Counted from the first letter of the stretch, positions 1 through 9,755 are shown. The stretch: 64,000 nucleotides of DNA from Lentisphaera marina (GCF_028745505.1 NZ_JAQZZL010000001.1:1116001-1180000), one strand, 5' to 3'. The notes: generated by a model not told the origin, from the sequence alone. Made by a program: numbers and translations.

Positions 1-1
1 T

Positions 2-532
2 CCTGCAGAACTTCTCAAAGAAGAAATCGTTTATCACATCAACCCGACAGGTAAATTCATCATTGGTGGTCCTCATGGTGACTGTGGTTTAACTGGTCGT
101 AAGATTATTGTAGACACTTACGGTGGTGTTGGTTCACATGGTGGCGGTGCATTCTCAGGTAAAGATCCATCTAAAGTTGACCGTTCTGCTGCTTACTATA
201 GTCGCTACGTGGCAAAAAATATTGTTGCAGCGGGTTTAGCTGAAAAATGCGAGATTCAAGTAGCTTACGCTATTGGAGTTCCTTATCCAATTTCAGTAAA
301 TGTCGATACTTACGGCACGGGTACACTAGAAGATGACGCTCAACTCGAAGCAATTGTTAATGACGTTTTCTCCATGAAGCCTGCAGATCTTATTGCAGAG
401 CTTGAACTGAAGACTCCAAGTACTTGGAAATATCATCAGTCAGCGGCATATGGTCACTTTGGACGTAATATTTTCCCTTGGGAGCAAACCAATAAAGTAG
501 AAGCTCTTAAGGCTGCTGCAGGGATATCGTAA
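2..532 (+). CDS. metK: S-adenosylmethionine synthetase, C-terminal part
   Basis: This is the 3' part of a SAM synthetase gene that begins before the window; about 176 residues are visible and the frame is open from the first bases. The enzyme makes SAM from methionine and ATP in the cytoplasm. Family signatures are visible: [20 protein letters not shown], then [19 protein letters not shown], and near the end a YGHFGR segment followed by WE, typical of the MetK C-terminus. The stop is one base before the next start, and ahcY follows, so this is a SAM-cycle operon. The promoter and any riboswitch are outside the window. Confidence 0.97.
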   Translation, partial: PAELLKEEIVYHINPTGKFIIGGPHGDCGLTGRKIIVDTYGGVGSHGGGAFSGKDPSKVDRSAAYYSRYVAKNIVAAGLAEKCEIQVAYAIGVPYPISVNVDTYGTGTLEDDAQLEAIVNDVFSMKPADLIAELELKTPSTWKYHQSAAYGHFGRNIFPWEQTNKVEALKAAAGIS

Positions 533-533
533 A

Positions 534-1511
534 GTGTCTGCGAAATTCATAGGTGCGGGTTCACCACTTGTAGATATACTTGGACCAGTAGATGATGCCT
601 TTGTTGAAAGTGTAGGAGGTGAAAAAGGTGGGATGATCATGGTCGATCACCTTCAATTAGATGAGATTATTAATGCTTTGCCAAGTAAAAAAGTTGCACC
701 AGGTGGTTCAGCTTCTAATACTTTGATTGGTTTGATGAAGCTTGGTGAAAGTGGAGCCTTTTTGGGTAAAGTCGGTACTGATGAACGCGGTAATTATTTT
801 GTTAATGCTTTCGAAAAATCTGGCGGATCTACTCATGCTTTTAAGTCATGTGAACAAACACCTACAGGAACTTGTATCTCTTTGGTGACGCCTGATACTC
901 AAAGAACACTTAGGACTCATTTGGGCGCGGCTGCGGCTTTAACTGTTGATGAAGTTAGTAAAGCTGACTTTGAGGGTTGCACACACGCGCATTTAGAGGG
1001 GTATATGCTCTTTAATTACGATTTAGTTATAAAAACACTTCATGCTGCAAAAGAAGCGGGCTGTACTGTTAGTTTAGATTTAGCGGCTTTTGAAGTCGTG
1101 CAAGCCAACTCTGAAGTCTTAGCTGAAATCCTTGATCAATACGTGGATATGGTTTTTGCAAATGAAGATGAAGCTAAAGCCTGGTGTGACAGTGATGATC
1201 CACAGGTAGCTCTTGATAGTCTTTCTAAGTACTGTGATGTCGTAGCGGTAAAACTCGGCCCAGAGGGTGCCTGGGTAAGAAAGGCAGATGAGACAGTTTT
1301 TGTTAATTCTTATAAAGTAGAAGCAGTTGATACAACTGGTGCTGGGGACCTTTGGGCTTCTGGATTCCTCTACGGTCTATACAATGATTATGGACTTGAA
1401 AAAAGCGCAAAACTCGGGGCAAAAACTGGCTCAGAAGTTGTGCAAATCATGGGCGCCGTTATTCCCGAGGCTGGATGGGATAGAATTAAAACATTTTTAA
1501 ATGAACTATAA
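534..1511 (+). CDS. PfkB-family kinase, probable adenosine kinase
   Basis: This is a 325-residue ribokinase/PfkB-family sugar kinase. The family signature VDTTGAGDLWASG is present, with the catalytic Asp near residue 272, and the N-terminal substrate region reads APGGSASNTL. It starts with GTG one base after the metK stop, which suggests translational coupling. It lies between metK and ahcY, and AhcY releases adenosine from S-adenosylhomocysteine. I therefore infer that it phosphorylates adenosine to AMP and so pulls the SAH hydrolase reaction forward. The substrate is inferred from context; another nucleoside or sugar is possible. Confidence 0.85.
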   Translation: MSAKFIGAGSPLVDILGPVDDAFVESVGGEKGGMIMVDHLQLDEIINALPSKKVAPGGSASNTLIGLMKLGESGAFLGKVGTDERGNYFVNAFEKSGGSTHAFKSCEQTPTGTCISLVTPDTQRTLRTHLGAAAALTVDEVSKADFEGCTHAHLEGYMLFNYDLVIKTLHAAKEAGCTVSLDLAAFEVVQANSEVLAEILDQYVDMVFANEDEAKAWCDSDDPQVALDSLSKYCDVVAVKLGPEGAWVRKADETVFVNSYKVEAVDTTGAGDLWASGFLYGLYNDYGLEKSAKLGAKTGSEVVQIMGAVIPEAGWDRIKTFLNEL

Positions 1512-1523
1512 AGGAAAAAACTT

Positions 1524-2948
1524 ATGAGTTTTTCAGATTATAAAATTGCCGATATTTCGCTTGCGGATTTCGGACGCAAAGAACTAGATATTGCTGAACA
1601 CGAAATGCCAGGTCTTATGGCAACACGTGAAAAGTATGGTCAAGAGCAACCTCTCAAGGGTCTTAAGATCATGGGTTCACTCCATATGACAATTCAAACA
1701 GCGGTTCTCATCGAAACGCTTACAGCTCTCGGTGCAGATGTTCGTTGGTGTTCATGTAACATTTTCTCTACGCAAGATCACGCTGCTGCTGCTATTGCTG
1801 CTGCTGGTACACCTGTGTTTGCTTGGAAGGGTGAAACGCTTGAAGAATACTGGGAATGTACTTATAAATCACTCACATGGCCTGATGGTTCTGGTCCTGA
1901 CCAGATCGTTGACGATGGTGGTGACGCTACTATGCTTATTCACCTCGGTGTAAAAGCTGAAGCTGGCGATGTGGCTTTCCTCGAAACTCCAGGTAGTGAA
2001 GAAGAGCAAGTTTTATTCAACCTTATCAAGCGTATTCTTAAAGAGAAGCCAGGTCACTGGACTGAAGTTGCTAAGAAAGTTGTTGGTGTTTCAGAAGAAA
2101 CGACTACAGGTGTTCACCGTCTTATTCAGATGGAAGAAAGAGGCGAGCTTCTTTTCCAAGCTATCAATGTAAATGACTCAGTAACTAAGTCAAAATTTGA
2201 CAATGTTTACGGTTGTCGTCACTCACTCGTAGATGGTATCAAGCGCGCTATGGATGTACTTCTCTCAGGTAAAGTTGCCATGGTTTGTGGTTTTGGTGAT
2301 GTTGGTAAGGGTTCTGCAGAATCACTCGTTAACGAACGCGCTCGCGTACTAGTTTCTGAAGTTGACCCAATCTGTGCACTCCAGGCTTGTATGACTGGTT
2401 ACGAAGTGACAACAGTTGAAGATGCACTCCCAATTGCTGATATTTACGTCACAACAACTGGTAATAAAGATATCATTACTGCTAAACATATGGCGAACAT
2501 GAAGGATCAAGCGATCGTTTGTAATATTGGTCACTTCGATAATGAGATCCAAATGGCTGAGCTCGAAGCAATGCCAGGTGTTGTTAAGATGTCAGTTAAA
2601 ACTGATGATATCCCAGGTGGCCCAGTTGATCGTTACACCTTCGCAGATGGACGTTCAATCTATGTTCTTGCTGCTGGTCGCTTAATCAACCTCGGTTGTG
2701 CTACGGGTCACCCAAGTTTCGTGATGTCTAATAGCTTCACAAACCAGACAATTGCTCAAATTGATATTGCTAAAAATGCTGACCGTAAAATCGGTGTTAC
2801 GCGTTTGAGTAAAGAGTTAGACGAAGAAGTTGCTCGCCTTCACCTCGGTAAACTTGGTGCTAAACTTACGACTCTTAGCAAAGAACAAGCTGATTATATC
2901 GGTGTTCCTGTTGAAGGTCCATACAAGCCTGAGCACTACCGTTACTAA
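1524..2948 (+). CDS. ahcY: Adenosylhomocysteinase
   Basis: This 474-residue NAD-dependent enzyme hydrolyses S-adenosylhomocysteine to homocysteine and adenosine. Its length fits the longer bacterial form of the family. Recognisable segments are [19 protein letters not shown], the Rossmann glycine motif [13 protein letters not shown], and the conserved C-terminal tail [10 protein letters not shown], whose Lys and Tyr contact NAD in the tetramer. An AAGGA ribosome binding site lies just before the ATG. It is the last gene of the metK operon and is followed by a strong terminator. Confidence 0.97.
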   Translation: MSFSDYKIADISLADFGRKELDIAEHEMPGLMATREKYGQEQPLKGLKIMGSLHMTIQTAVLIETLTALGADVRWCSCNIFSTQDHAAAAIAAAGTPVFAWKGETLEEYWECTYKSLTWPDGSGPDQIVDDGGDATMLIHLGVKAEAGDVAFLETPGSEEEQVLFNLIKRILKEKPGHWTEVAKKVVGVSEETTTGVHRLIQMEERGELLFQAINVNDSVTKSKFDNVYGCRHSLVDGIKRAMDVLLSGKVAMVCGFGDVGKGSAESLVNERARVLVSEVDPICALQACMTGYEVTTVEDALPIADIYVTTTGNKDIITAKHMANMKDQAIVCNIGHFDNEIQMAELEAMPGVVKMSVKTDDIPGGPVDRYTFADGRSIYVLAAGRLINLGCATGHPSFVMSNSFTNQTIAQIDIAKNADRKIGVTRLSKELDEEVARLHLGKLGAKLTTLSKEQADYIGVPVEGPYKPEHYRY

Positions 2949-2968
2949 ACTTTTATAAGTTTATGTAA

Positions 2969-3000
2969 AAGCCCGAGAATATTCTCGGGCTTTTTTTTTT
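2969..3000 (+). terminator. Rho-independent terminator of the metK-ahcY operon
   Basis: An inverted repeat with arms GCCCGAGAAT and ATTCTCGGGC is followed by ten T residues. It lies 22 bases after the ahcY stop and has the form of an intrinsic terminator. Confidence 0.95.
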
Positions 3001-3079
3001 GTTTTATAGAGAAAAATTTTTCTCTATTTCTAAAACACTTTATAGTAAAGCAGTGTTAATTATGAATATGGAAGTTTAG

Positions 3080-3637
3080 GTGAGTATACTAAGAAAATTA
3101 ATCCCTCCCAAAGGATGGAAATTACCAGCCGCAATAGTTGGTGGTGTGTTAGTCGGTTTGATCATTGATTTATTTTATATATCGAATGCAGCCTCATACC
3201 TTTCAGATGACCCTGCGACTTGTATGAACTGTCATGTTATGGGCCCCCAACACGCGAGTTGGAGAAATAGTTCGCATCGTGAGCATGCAACTTGTAATGA
3301 TTGTCATGTCCCTCACGATAGTTTCGTTAACAAATGGCTATTCAAGGGTAAAGATGGAATTCGTCACGCAAGTCTTTTTACAATTCGTGGTAAGAACCAA
3401 CATCAAACTGTACAAATGCTTGAAGCTGGGCAAAAGGTTGTTCAGCAAAATTGTCTTCGCTGTCATTCACAGCACTTAGGAGAGACTCATGTAGTATCTC
3501 CAAATGGAACCGATAGAAACTGTTGGGAGTGTCACAGGCAAGTCCCGCACGGCGATGTGCGTAGTTTATCGGCAAATCACAAAGCAAATACATCTTTATT
3601 AAAAACAGAAATTGCCGATTGGCTAAAAAAGAAATAG
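3080..3637 (+). CDS. nrfH: Cytochrome c nitrite reductase, membrane quinol-oxidising subunit
   Basis: This 185-residue NapC/NirT-family tetrahaem cytochrome takes electrons from quinol and passes them to NrfA at the outer face of the membrane. Four CxxCH haem motifs are visible: CMNCH at about residue 48, CNDCH at 72, CLRCH at 125 and CWECH at 148. One N-terminal membrane segment spans roughly residues 15-35. The start is GTG with an upstream AGG. The end overlaps the region just upstream of nrfA, so the two are co-transcribed. The pair performs dissimilatory nitrite reduction to ammonia. Confidence 0.95.
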   Translation: MSILRKLIPPKGWKLPAAIVGGVLVGLIIDLFYISNAASYLSDDPATCMNCHVMGPQHASWRNSSHREHATCNDCHVPHDSFVNKWLFKGKDGIRHASLFTIRGKNQHQTVQMLEAGQKVVQQNCLRCHSQHLGETHVVSPNGTDRNCWECHRQVPHGDVRSLSANHKANTSLLKTEIADWLKKK

Positions 3638-3645
3638 GAGAAGAT

Positions 3646-5127
3646 ATGAGTAATGAAGGAAACGAAAAGGGATTTAATCCCTGGATTGTTTTTGTTTTGA
3701 CGGCGATTCTTGTTGTCATTGCAGGCCTAATGCTCTCGAATATAAATGAGCGCAAGGTGGAAGCCGTTCGCATGAATATGGTTGGAGCCGATGTGGCGCC
3801 TTATGAACCGCGAAGTGAAAAATGGGCAAAAAACTATCCTAAGCAATATGAAGGTTGGAAAGCGACGATGAAGGGAGAGTTTAAATCTAAGCATAATGGT
3901 AGTACTATGGTAGATATGCTTGAAGAGAATCCTGACTTTGTTATCCTATGGGCCGGTTATGGCTTCTCGAAAGATTATAATGCCCCACGCGGTCACATGC
4001 ATGCTGTTGAAGATATTCATAATACACTTCGTACTGGTGGGCCCCAGAAAGAGGGTGATGGTCCTATGCCTGCTACTTGTTGGGCGTGTAAAAGTCCCGA
4101 TGTGCCAAGAGTAATGAATGAGACAAGCCCTAAGGAATTCTATAAAGGAAAGTGGTATGACCAAGGTCATGAAATAGCAAACCCAATTGGTTGTGCGGAT
4201 TGTCATGATGAGGAAACAATGAAGTTGACCATAACTCGTCCTGCACTTGTAGAAGCCTTTGAACGTCAAGGTAGAGATATTGAAGATGCCACTCACCAAG
4301 AGATGCGTTCACTTGTTTGTGCACAATGTCACGTTGAATATTACTTTGCGAAAGATGGTAATTATTTAACATTCCCTTGGGATAATGGTTTTACTGTGGA
4401 AGATATGGAAAAGTACTACGATGATATAAACTTTTCAGATTGGATTCATCCCATTTCGAAAGCTCCAATGCTCAAAGCTCAACACCCTGGTTACGAAGTT
4501 CACATGATGGGGATTCACGGCCAGCGTGGCGTTTCTTGTGCGGATTGTCACATGCCTTATAAAACTGAAGGTGGAGTGAAGTTTTCCGATCACCAAATCA
4601 TTAGTCCTTTAGCAAATATTCAAAATACTTGTCAAGTTTGTCACCGTGAAAGCGAGAGCGAATTCATGCAGAATGTCTTTGAACGTCAAGACAAAATTTT
4701 AGAAAGCCGTCAAGAGTTAGAGAAGCTTCTTGTGAAAGCACATATTGAAGCAGGTTTTGCTTGGGAAAAAGGTGCCACTGAAGAGAGCATGAAGCCAATT
4801 CTCCAAGATATTCGCCATGCGCAATGGCGTTGGGACTTTGCTGCAGCAAGCCATGGCGGTAGTTTTCATGCCCCGATTGAGATGGGTAGGGTAGTGTCAT
4901 CAGGTATTCTAAAGGTTGGGGAAGCTCGTATGAAACTAGTTCGTCTCTTGAACTCATTGGGACATACAGAAGCTGTGCCAATGCCCGATATTTCTACGAA
5001 AGCCAAAGCTCAGAAATACGTGGGTTGGAATATGGAAAAACTAGAGAAAGAAAAAGCCGAGTTTAAAGCGAAAGTTTTACCTGAATGGAAAAAGAAAACT
5101 GAAGAACGTGAAAGTTCATATAAATAG
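3646..5127 (+). CDS. nrfA: Cytochrome c nitrite reductase, pentahaem catalytic subunit
   Basis: This 493-residue protein reduces nitrite to ammonium with six electrons. The active-site haem has the hallmark Lys ligand motif CWACK at residues 145-149. The other four haems are CADCH near 183, CAQCH near 225, CADCH near 298 and CQVCH near 329. An N-terminal hydrophobic segment (WIVFVLTAILVVIAGLML) exports or anchors it. I chose the ATG at 3646 because it has the AGGAG site; a longer TTG start at 3619 is less likely. The stop codon falls on the border of an insertion sequence, but the inferred original sequence gives the same stop. Confidence 0.96.
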   Translation: MSNEGNEKGFNPWIVFVLTAILVVIAGLMLSNINERKVEAVRMNMVGADVAPYEPRSEKWAKNYPKQYEGWKATMKGEFKSKHNGSTMVDMLEENPDFVILWAGYGFSKDYNAPRGHMHAVEDIHNTLRTGGPQKEGDGPMPATCWACKSPDVPRVMNETSPKEFYKGKWYDQGHEIANPIGCADCHDEETMKLTITRPALVEAFERQGRDIEDATHQEMRSLVCAQCHVEYYFAKDGNYLTFPWDNGFTVEDMEKYYDDINFSDWIHPISKAPMLKAQHPGYEVHMMGIHGQRGVSCADCHMPYKTEGGVKFSDHQIISPLANIQNTCQVCHRESESEFMQNVFERQDKILESRQELEKLLVKAHIEAGFAWEKGATEESMKPILQDIRHAQWRWDFAAASHGGSFHAPIEMGRVVSSGILKVGEARMKLVRLLNSLGHTEAVPMPDISTKAKAQKYVGWNMEKLEKEKAEFKAKVLPEWKKKTEERESSYK

Positions 5128-5212
5128 AGCCTTTTGCAAAAGTCATAAAACAAGCTGAATAAAAGTAGAAACATGTTATCTCAATAGTTACCAAAACAAA
5201 AAGAGAAAAAAC

Positions 5213-6301
5213 ATGAATCTACCCGGCTTATGGGATACCATAGAAAAGTATTTATTTCCAGGCTTAGAAGAACTTTTAGGCGGAGAATTAACTAAGAAAG
5301 AGAAAGAGTTTGTTCGCATCTGCACAATAACTGAGCTTGATCAGTTCAGCCATGAATTTGAATGGTGTGGATTTGGGCGACCTCCGAAAGATCATTTTAA
5401 TATAGTGAAAGCTTACATAGCCAAATCCGTTTATAACTTCGATACAACAAGATCTTTTATAGACTTTCTCAAATCAAGTACAAAGATACGTCGTTTATGT
5501 GGTTGGGAATTTGCAAAACAGCTTCCTCATGAAAGTACTTTTTCTAGAGTATTTGCAGAAATCACCGCCTCTCAGCTCTGCCAAAGAATCCATGAATTCT
5601 TAGTGGTAAAACATTGTGGAGACACCTTAGTACCGCACATTAGTAGAGATTCTTCAGCAATTGAAGCTAGAGAAAAAGTCATGTCTGAACCAGGGGCTGA
5701 GCCTAAAGCCCCTAAGAAACGAGGGCGGCCTAAAAAAGGTGAGATCCGAATTAAAGAAAAAACCGTAGTGGAAAAGCAGGTCGACCGGTCACTTGAAGAA
5801 AACTTAAAAGAGCTCCCAACGCACTGTAATAAAGGGACAAAGAAAAACAGTAATGGTTATAAAGTTTCATGGAAAGGCTACAAGCTTCACTTAGATTGTA
5901 TTGATGGAGATATACCAGTCGCAGGCCTATTGAGTTCAGCGTCTTTACACGACAGCCAAGCGGCAATCCCTTTAGCACAGATTAGCGCACAACGCATAAC
6001 TAATTTATATGATTTAATGGATGCAGCCTATGATTCACCTTCTATCCATAAATTCAGCCATCTTTTAGGACATAAATCTATTATTGATCACAATCCTAGA
6101 AAAACTGGGGAGAAAAAGATTTTTGACCCGCCTGAAAAAGAACGGTACAAACAGCGGTCATCTGTTGAAAGAGTCTTTTCGAACTTAAAAGACAACTATG
6201 GTGGTAGGATGATCAGAGTACGAGGACATGCAAAAGTCATGACTCATCTAATGTTTGGCATTATTGCAATAACAGCAAACCAACTCTTCAAGACTATTTA
6301 G
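5213..6301 (+). CDS. DDE transposase, IS5/IS1182-like
   Basis: This 362-residue transposase appears intact. The N-terminal half resembles the DUF772 region of IS5/IS1182 transposases (FNIVKAYIAKSVYNFDTTRS). A basic linker (KKRGRPKKGEIRIKEK) follows. The C-terminal DDE_Tnp_1-type catalytic part contains SRDSSAIEAREK, SASLHDSQAAIPLA, YDLMDAAYDSPS, and SSVERVFSNLKDNYGGR with the presumed catalytic Glu. It is the only gene in the element and has an AAAGAGAAAAAAC leader before the ATG. The exact assignment of each catalytic Asp was not confirmed by alignment. Confidence 0.88.
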   Translation: MNLPGLWDTIEKYLFPGLEELLGGELTKKEKEFVRICTITELDQFSHEFEWCGFGRPPKDHFNIVKAYIAKSVYNFDTTRSFIDFLKSSTKIRRLCGWEFAKQLPHESTFSRVFAEITASQLCQRIHEFLVVKHCGDTLVPHISRDSSAIEAREKVMSEPGAEPKAPKKRGRPKKGEIRIKEKTVVEKQVDRSLEENLKELPTHCNKGTKKNSNGYKVSWKGYKLHLDCIDGDIPVAGLLSSASLHDSQAAIPLAQISAQRITNLYDLMDAAYDSPSIHKFSHLLGHKSIIDHNPRKTGEKKIFDPPEKERYKQRSSVERVFSNLKDNYGGRMIRVRGHAKVMTHLMFGIIAITANQLFKTI

Positions 6302-6359
6302 CAACTAACATAAAACTATACGTCATGATCAACTTGCGTCCATTTTTGGCTTGTTTATA

Positions 6360-6392
6360 CTCACATGTATCCAATTTCGAGATACATGTGAG
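6360..6392 (+). other. 12-bp perfect hairpin inside the IS
   Basis: The arms CTCACATGTATC and GATACATGTGAG enclose a 9-base loop downstream of the transposase gene. No T tract follows, so it is not a standard terminator. It may be a structural or regulatory element of the IS. Confidence 0.6.
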
Positions 6393-6488
6393 CGAGATCT
6401 TAAGATTTATCCTGGATGAACTTTTTAATCACTCTAATTCAGGACTTTTGCAAAAGGATCAATAGTTTTTAGCATAAAGCTTTGTTTA

Positions 6489-6516
6489 GGCCCTCAAGTC
6501 ATTGAGGGCCTTTTTT
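6489..6516 (+). terminator. Intrinsic terminator, probably of nrfHA
   Basis: The stem GGCCCTCAA / TTGAGGGCC with loop GTCA is followed by six T residues. It lies 25 bases beyond the right target duplication of the IS, so before the insertion it would have ended the nrfHA transcript. Confidence 0.88.
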
Positions 6517-6576
6517 ATACTCAGCTGCTAAACTGGTAGAAAGTAGAGTGTTTGATTGAGTTTGACGAATACGTGC

Positions 6577-7068
6577 TTATTTTTGCAACGCAGGTAGTTT
6601 AAAGTCATCGTTGAATTGAAGCCCTTGAATGGTGATGTTTTTCATGCCCTTGGGCATATTTAGTGTGCCTTTGAAGAGAATGAGTTCTGCGCCATTATTC
6701 AATTTGTAATACATGAACCGATTGCTTGAGCGATCAACTTCCCCAAGTAGATTTAACATTTCTTCTTTAGTCATTCCATCTCTAAGCATGTAGGGGACTG
6801 CGATATCGAGGTAGCCATGGGGATAAAACAGTTCTTTCCGAGCTTTTTCCCATTCCACTTCTCCCTTAGTTGATTTACTTAGGTGGGATGAAGAGAGGGT
6901 GTATTGCGCATCTCCTTTAGAGTAAAGGTAATTTCCTTCTTTGGTGAGTGTGCATTTAGCTGATCGGAAAAACTGATGGTCTAGGGGACTTTCATATTCC
7001 CTAATCATTATTTGTTGGCATGAGATATTAATTAAACAAAATATGGATATGAGTATGAGTTTTTTCAT
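6577..7068 (-). CDS. Putative lipoprotein of unknown function
   Basis: This is a 163-residue protein with a short hydrophobic N-terminus ending in a Cys (ILISIFCLINISC), which looks like a slightly atypical lipobox. The rest is soluble and contains RDGMTKEEMLNLLGEVDRSS, a pattern seen in small outer-membrane-assembly (SmpA/BamE-like) lipoproteins where a GxP or GxVDR segment follows a Met-rich helix. That similarity is weak. It lies 2 bases after truA and is probably the last gene of that operon. Confidence 0.7.
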   Translation of the reverse strand: MKKLILISIFCLINISCQQIMIREYESPLDHQFFRSAKCTLTKEGNYLYSKGDAQYTLSSSHLSKSTKGEVEWEKARKELFYPHGYLDIAVPYMLRDGMTKEEMLNLLGEVDRSSNRFMYYKLNNGAELILFKGTLNMPKGMKNITIQGLQFNDDFKLPALQK

Positions 7069-7070
7069 TT

Positions 7071-7901
7071 TTAGACAGTTTCATCAAAGTTAAATAAGAG
7101 TTTTAAGCAGAAATCTTTAGCGTCTTTGTTGAGAGAGGTCTCCATTTCTTCCTGGGAATAGTAGCATTGACCTAAGAATAAACCTTCTGCGGGTGCAGTT
7201 ACACCAGCCTTAGACCTTTTATGTGATTCGAGGGCATTTAGGGTGTGTTGAGGTTCTTGGAATTCCATACCGACATTGACGACCTCGCCGGCCATTGATC
7301 GAACCATGCGGTATAGGAAGCCATCTCCAGTGAAGAGGAGGGCGACAATGTGACCAATCTCGATAAGCTCAGCCTTGAAAACAGTTCGAACCGCATGTCC
7401 TTGGAGGTTTTTTCGATCTACAGTGAAGGCAGAAAAGTCGTGTTTTCCCTCTAAATACTTGAGTGATTGACGCATTTTTTCTTTGTTGAGCTTTTTGCGC
7501 ATGTGCCAGGAATAGGGGGCAAGGATAGGACTTCCTGTAGTCGAGTTATCTATAAAGTAGACATAAGTCTTACCTACGCACGAAAAACGAGCATGGAAAT
7601 CTGGTGAACAAACAATAGCGGAACGAATTCTGATACTTATGGGCAGGAGAGCATTCATGCCCTTTCTTAATGTATCACTAGTGAATTTTGATTCTTTGGG
7701 TTCGGTAAAGCTAGCACAGAGGCCAAAAGCATGGACGCCTGCATCAGTTCTGCCACTACCATCTATTTTAATAGCAGAACAATTGTATAAAGTGTTGAGT
7801 GCATTTTCGACTTGTTCTTGAACTGCCTCAAAGTCATTCTGGCTTTGCCAGCCAAACCATGTACTGCCATCAAATTGGATCGAAAGTTTATAGGACTTCA
7901 T
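7071..7901 (-). CDS. truA: tRNA pseudouridine(38-40) synthase
   Basis: This 276-residue enzyme isomerises uridines 38-40 in the tRNA anticodon arm. The catalytic motif SGRTDAGVHAFG contains the nucleophilic Asp, and the N-terminus IQFDGSTWFGWQ matches the family start. Later family segments are FHARFSC (in place of the common FHARFSA) and GDGFLYRMVRSMAGEVVNVG. Length is normal. It is in a three-gene minus-strand operon, 6 bases after a zinc-ribbon gene and directly before a lipoprotein gene. Confidence 0.95.
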   Translation of the reverse strand: MKSYKLSIQFDGSTWFGWQSQNDFEAVQEQVENALNTLYNCSAIKIDGSGRTDAGVHAFGLCASFTEPKESKFTSDTLRKGMNALLPISIRIRSAIVCSPDFHARFSCVGKTYVYFIDNSTTGSPILAPYSWHMRKKLNKEKMRQSLKYLEGKHDFSAFTVDRKNLQGHAVRTVFKAELIEIGHIVALLFTGDGFLYRMVRSMAGEVVNVGMEFQEPQHTLNALESHKRSKAGVTAPAEGLFLGQCYYSQEEMETSLNKDAKDFCLKLLFNFDETV

Positions 7902-7907
7902 GTCGTG

Positions 7908-8606
7908 TTACTTGTGTAAGAAAGCTCCGCATTCTAGGCATTCTCCAAGGCCTTTGGCCGCTGATGAGATGTCTTTTGTGGAAAGTTTAAGATGGCAAAA
8001 GCCGCAGCTATCATCATGAGTGATGGGTACGATGACAGCTCGAAGTCCGCCTTTTGATTTAAAAACACGTTCATAGTGAATGAGAGTCTCTTCATCGACT
8101 GTTTTAGCAAGTTTTGCTCGCTCAGCTTCAGTTTCTGGTAAACTTGCTAATAAATTTTTGTGACGTAGATCAAGATCTTTGATATCTTGTTCTATTTTGC
8201 CGAGCATAGATTTTAGTTGATCGGCGAGAACTTTTTTTTGCTTTTTGATTTCTTCAACTTTATCTAGGCTTTCTAAGAAAGAGCTTTCCATGTCGTCGAC
8301 ACGGGCGTCGTAAGTTTCAGCTTCTTTGACGAGTTTTGTGTAGGTGGCATTGTCTTTGGTCTCACCTGATTGGATCATGATCTTAGCTTTTTGTTGTTTT
8401 AGTTTGTCAATTTCATGATTGAGGTCCTTGCAAGCTTTTTCGGCTTCTTTTAGCTGAGCATTCAGATCTTCATAGGCGGATTTGTCTTTTTTCAGGGTAG
8501 AGATGATAGCTTTCTTTTGCTCGGGAATAGAAGCAGATTGTTTTTCGATTTCCGATTTTCTTAAATCTAGATCTTGTATTTCTAAGAGGGTGTTAAGCAA
8601 ATCCAT
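7908..8606 (-). CDS. Coiled-coil protein with C4 zinc ribbon
   Basis: This 232-residue protein has a long charged coiled coil over roughly residues 1-170 and a C-terminal zinc ribbon, with CGFCHLKL near residue 200 and CLECGAF near 224. This is the architecture of the CT398/DUF164 family (zf-RING_7), often annotated as a nucleic-acid-binding zinc ribbon protein; its role is not established. It is the first gene of the truA operon. Confidence 0.88.
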   Translation of the reverse strand: MDLLNTLLEIQDLDLRKSEIEKQSASIPEQKKAIISTLKKDKSAYEDLNAQLKEAEKACKDLNHEIDKLKQQKAKIMIQSGETKDNATYTKLVKEAETYDARVDDMESSFLESLDKVEEIKKQKKVLADQLKSMLGKIEQDIKDLDLRHKNLLASLPETEAERAKLAKTVDEETLIHYERVFKSKGGLRAVIVPITHDDSCGFCHLKLSTKDISSAAKGLGECLECGAFLHK

Positions 8607-8813
8607 TGATTTTATCCTTGATATAATTAAGCTCAGTTAAAATTATCGTTTAAAAAACTCTTTGCAAAAGGCTTTTACCGTAAAAAACACTTTTGTAGAT
8701 GACATATCAAAATTTTGTTAAGAAATAGCTGTAGCTGATGAGTTGATAAGTTTGCAAGTCGCTTGGGAAAGGCATAGATTTGAGTACAAAATTAAAAATC
8801 AGGGATGTGTTTG

Positions 8814-9755
8814 ATGGATCAAATTGATTTAGTCAGCAAGGTTAAAGACGTTAAAGATGTTTTAAATACTGTTATACGGGGTAAAGAAGAGGCTGTTGAC
8901 CTTTTGTTGACAGGTTTATTTTCTGGGGGGCATTGTTTAATAGAGGATGTTCCTGGAGTGGGAAAAACTTCATTGGCTAAGGCTCTTTCTAAATCTGTAG
9001 GTTGTGAATTTCAAAGAGTGCAGTTTACTCCAGACTTATTACCTGCGGATATTACTGGTGGGCCAATTTATAGCCAAAAACAAGAAGAGTTTTTGTTCAG
9101 GAAAGGCCCCGTTTTCTGTAATATTTTATTAGCGGACGAAATTAATCGAGCATCACCGAGAACTCAGTCTGCATTATTAGAAGCTATGGGTGAAACGCAG
9201 GTTACGATTGCAGGTGAATCCTATGATTTAAAACCTCCTTTTATTGTAATTGCCACTCAAAATAGCATCGAGAACCATGGAACCTTTCCACTTCCTGAAG
9301 CACAATTAGATCGTTTTGCCCTATCGTTTTCGATGAATTATCCGGATGCTGAATCTGAAAAGGCAATTTTGCTTGATAGACATAAAGGTGATCCGGCCAT
9401 GTCTATAGAGGCGAAACTTAGCGAGAGTGAGGTTTTAGAGATTCAAGAACATGTTAGAGAAGTCAAAGTTGATGAAAGTATAGCTACTTATATTGTGGAA
9501 ATTTTAAATAGTAGCCGTCAGCAAGATCAGCTTCGGACAGGGTGCAGTCCCAGGACAGGTTTAGTTATGTACCGTACCGCACAAGCACATGCTTATTTGA
9601 ACGGCCGTGACTATGTTACCCCTGATGATATAAGACATTTATGTGTACCGGTTTTATCTCATAGATTACATGTAAAAAAACAGGTGAAGAATAGTGGGAT
9701 AAGTAATGAAGAGATTGTGAAGGATTTCTTCGATCGCGTCAAACCACCTCATTAG
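8814..9755 (+). CDS. MoxR-family AAA ATPase
   Basis: This MoxR AAA+ ATPase has about 313 residues from the chosen start. Walker A is VPGVGKTSLAKAL, Walker B is LLADEINRASPRTQSALLEA, and the sensor region ATQNSIENHGTFPLPEAQLD is classical for the family. MoxR proteins act as chaperones, usually beside DUF58 (VWA-like) and transglutaminase proteins, as here. An in-frame ATG at 8805 lies only one base from the AGGG; I prefer the ATG at 8814, which has AGGG at proper spacing. It opens a three-gene operon. Confidence 0.94.
   Translation: MDQIDLVSKVKDVKDVLNTVIRGKEEAVDLLLTGLFSGGHCLIEDVPGVGKTSLAKALSKSVGCEFQRVQFTPDLLPADITGGPIYSQKQEEFLFRKGPVFCNILLADEINRASPRTQSALLEAMGETQVTIAGESYDLKPPFIVIATQNSIENHGTFPLPEAQLDRFALSFSMNYPDAESEKAILLDRHKGDPAMSIEAKLSESEVLEIQEHVREVKVDESIATYIVEILNSSRQQDQLRTGCSPRTGLVMYRTAQAHAYLNGRDYVTPDDIRHLCVPVLSHRLHVKKQVKNSGISNEEIVKDFFDRVKPPH

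Larger units (their letters stand above)
5127..6460 (+). mobile_element. Insertion sequence, IS5-like, with 4-bp target duplication
   Basis: A 1334-bp element holds one DDE transposase. Its ends are near-perfect inverted repeats, GAGCCTTTTGCAAAAGTC on the left and the complement of GATCCTTTTGCAAAAGTC on the right, with one mismatch. The direct repeat AATA flanks it at 5123-5126 and 6461-6464. Without the element and one AATA, the nrfA stop runs directly into the sequence that leads to the terminator at 6489. The family assignment (IS5/IS1182 group) rests on the protein only. Confidence 0.85.

Noticed and set aside
2349..2552. Many short frames opposite or inside metK, ahcY, nrfA, ileS, argG and others
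   Set aside because: They overlap clearly coding genes in another frame and have no independent support.
8607..8804. Possible RNA or leader between the zinc-ribbon and MoxR genes
   Set aside because: No stable fold or motif was seen; it is taken as a divergent promoter region.
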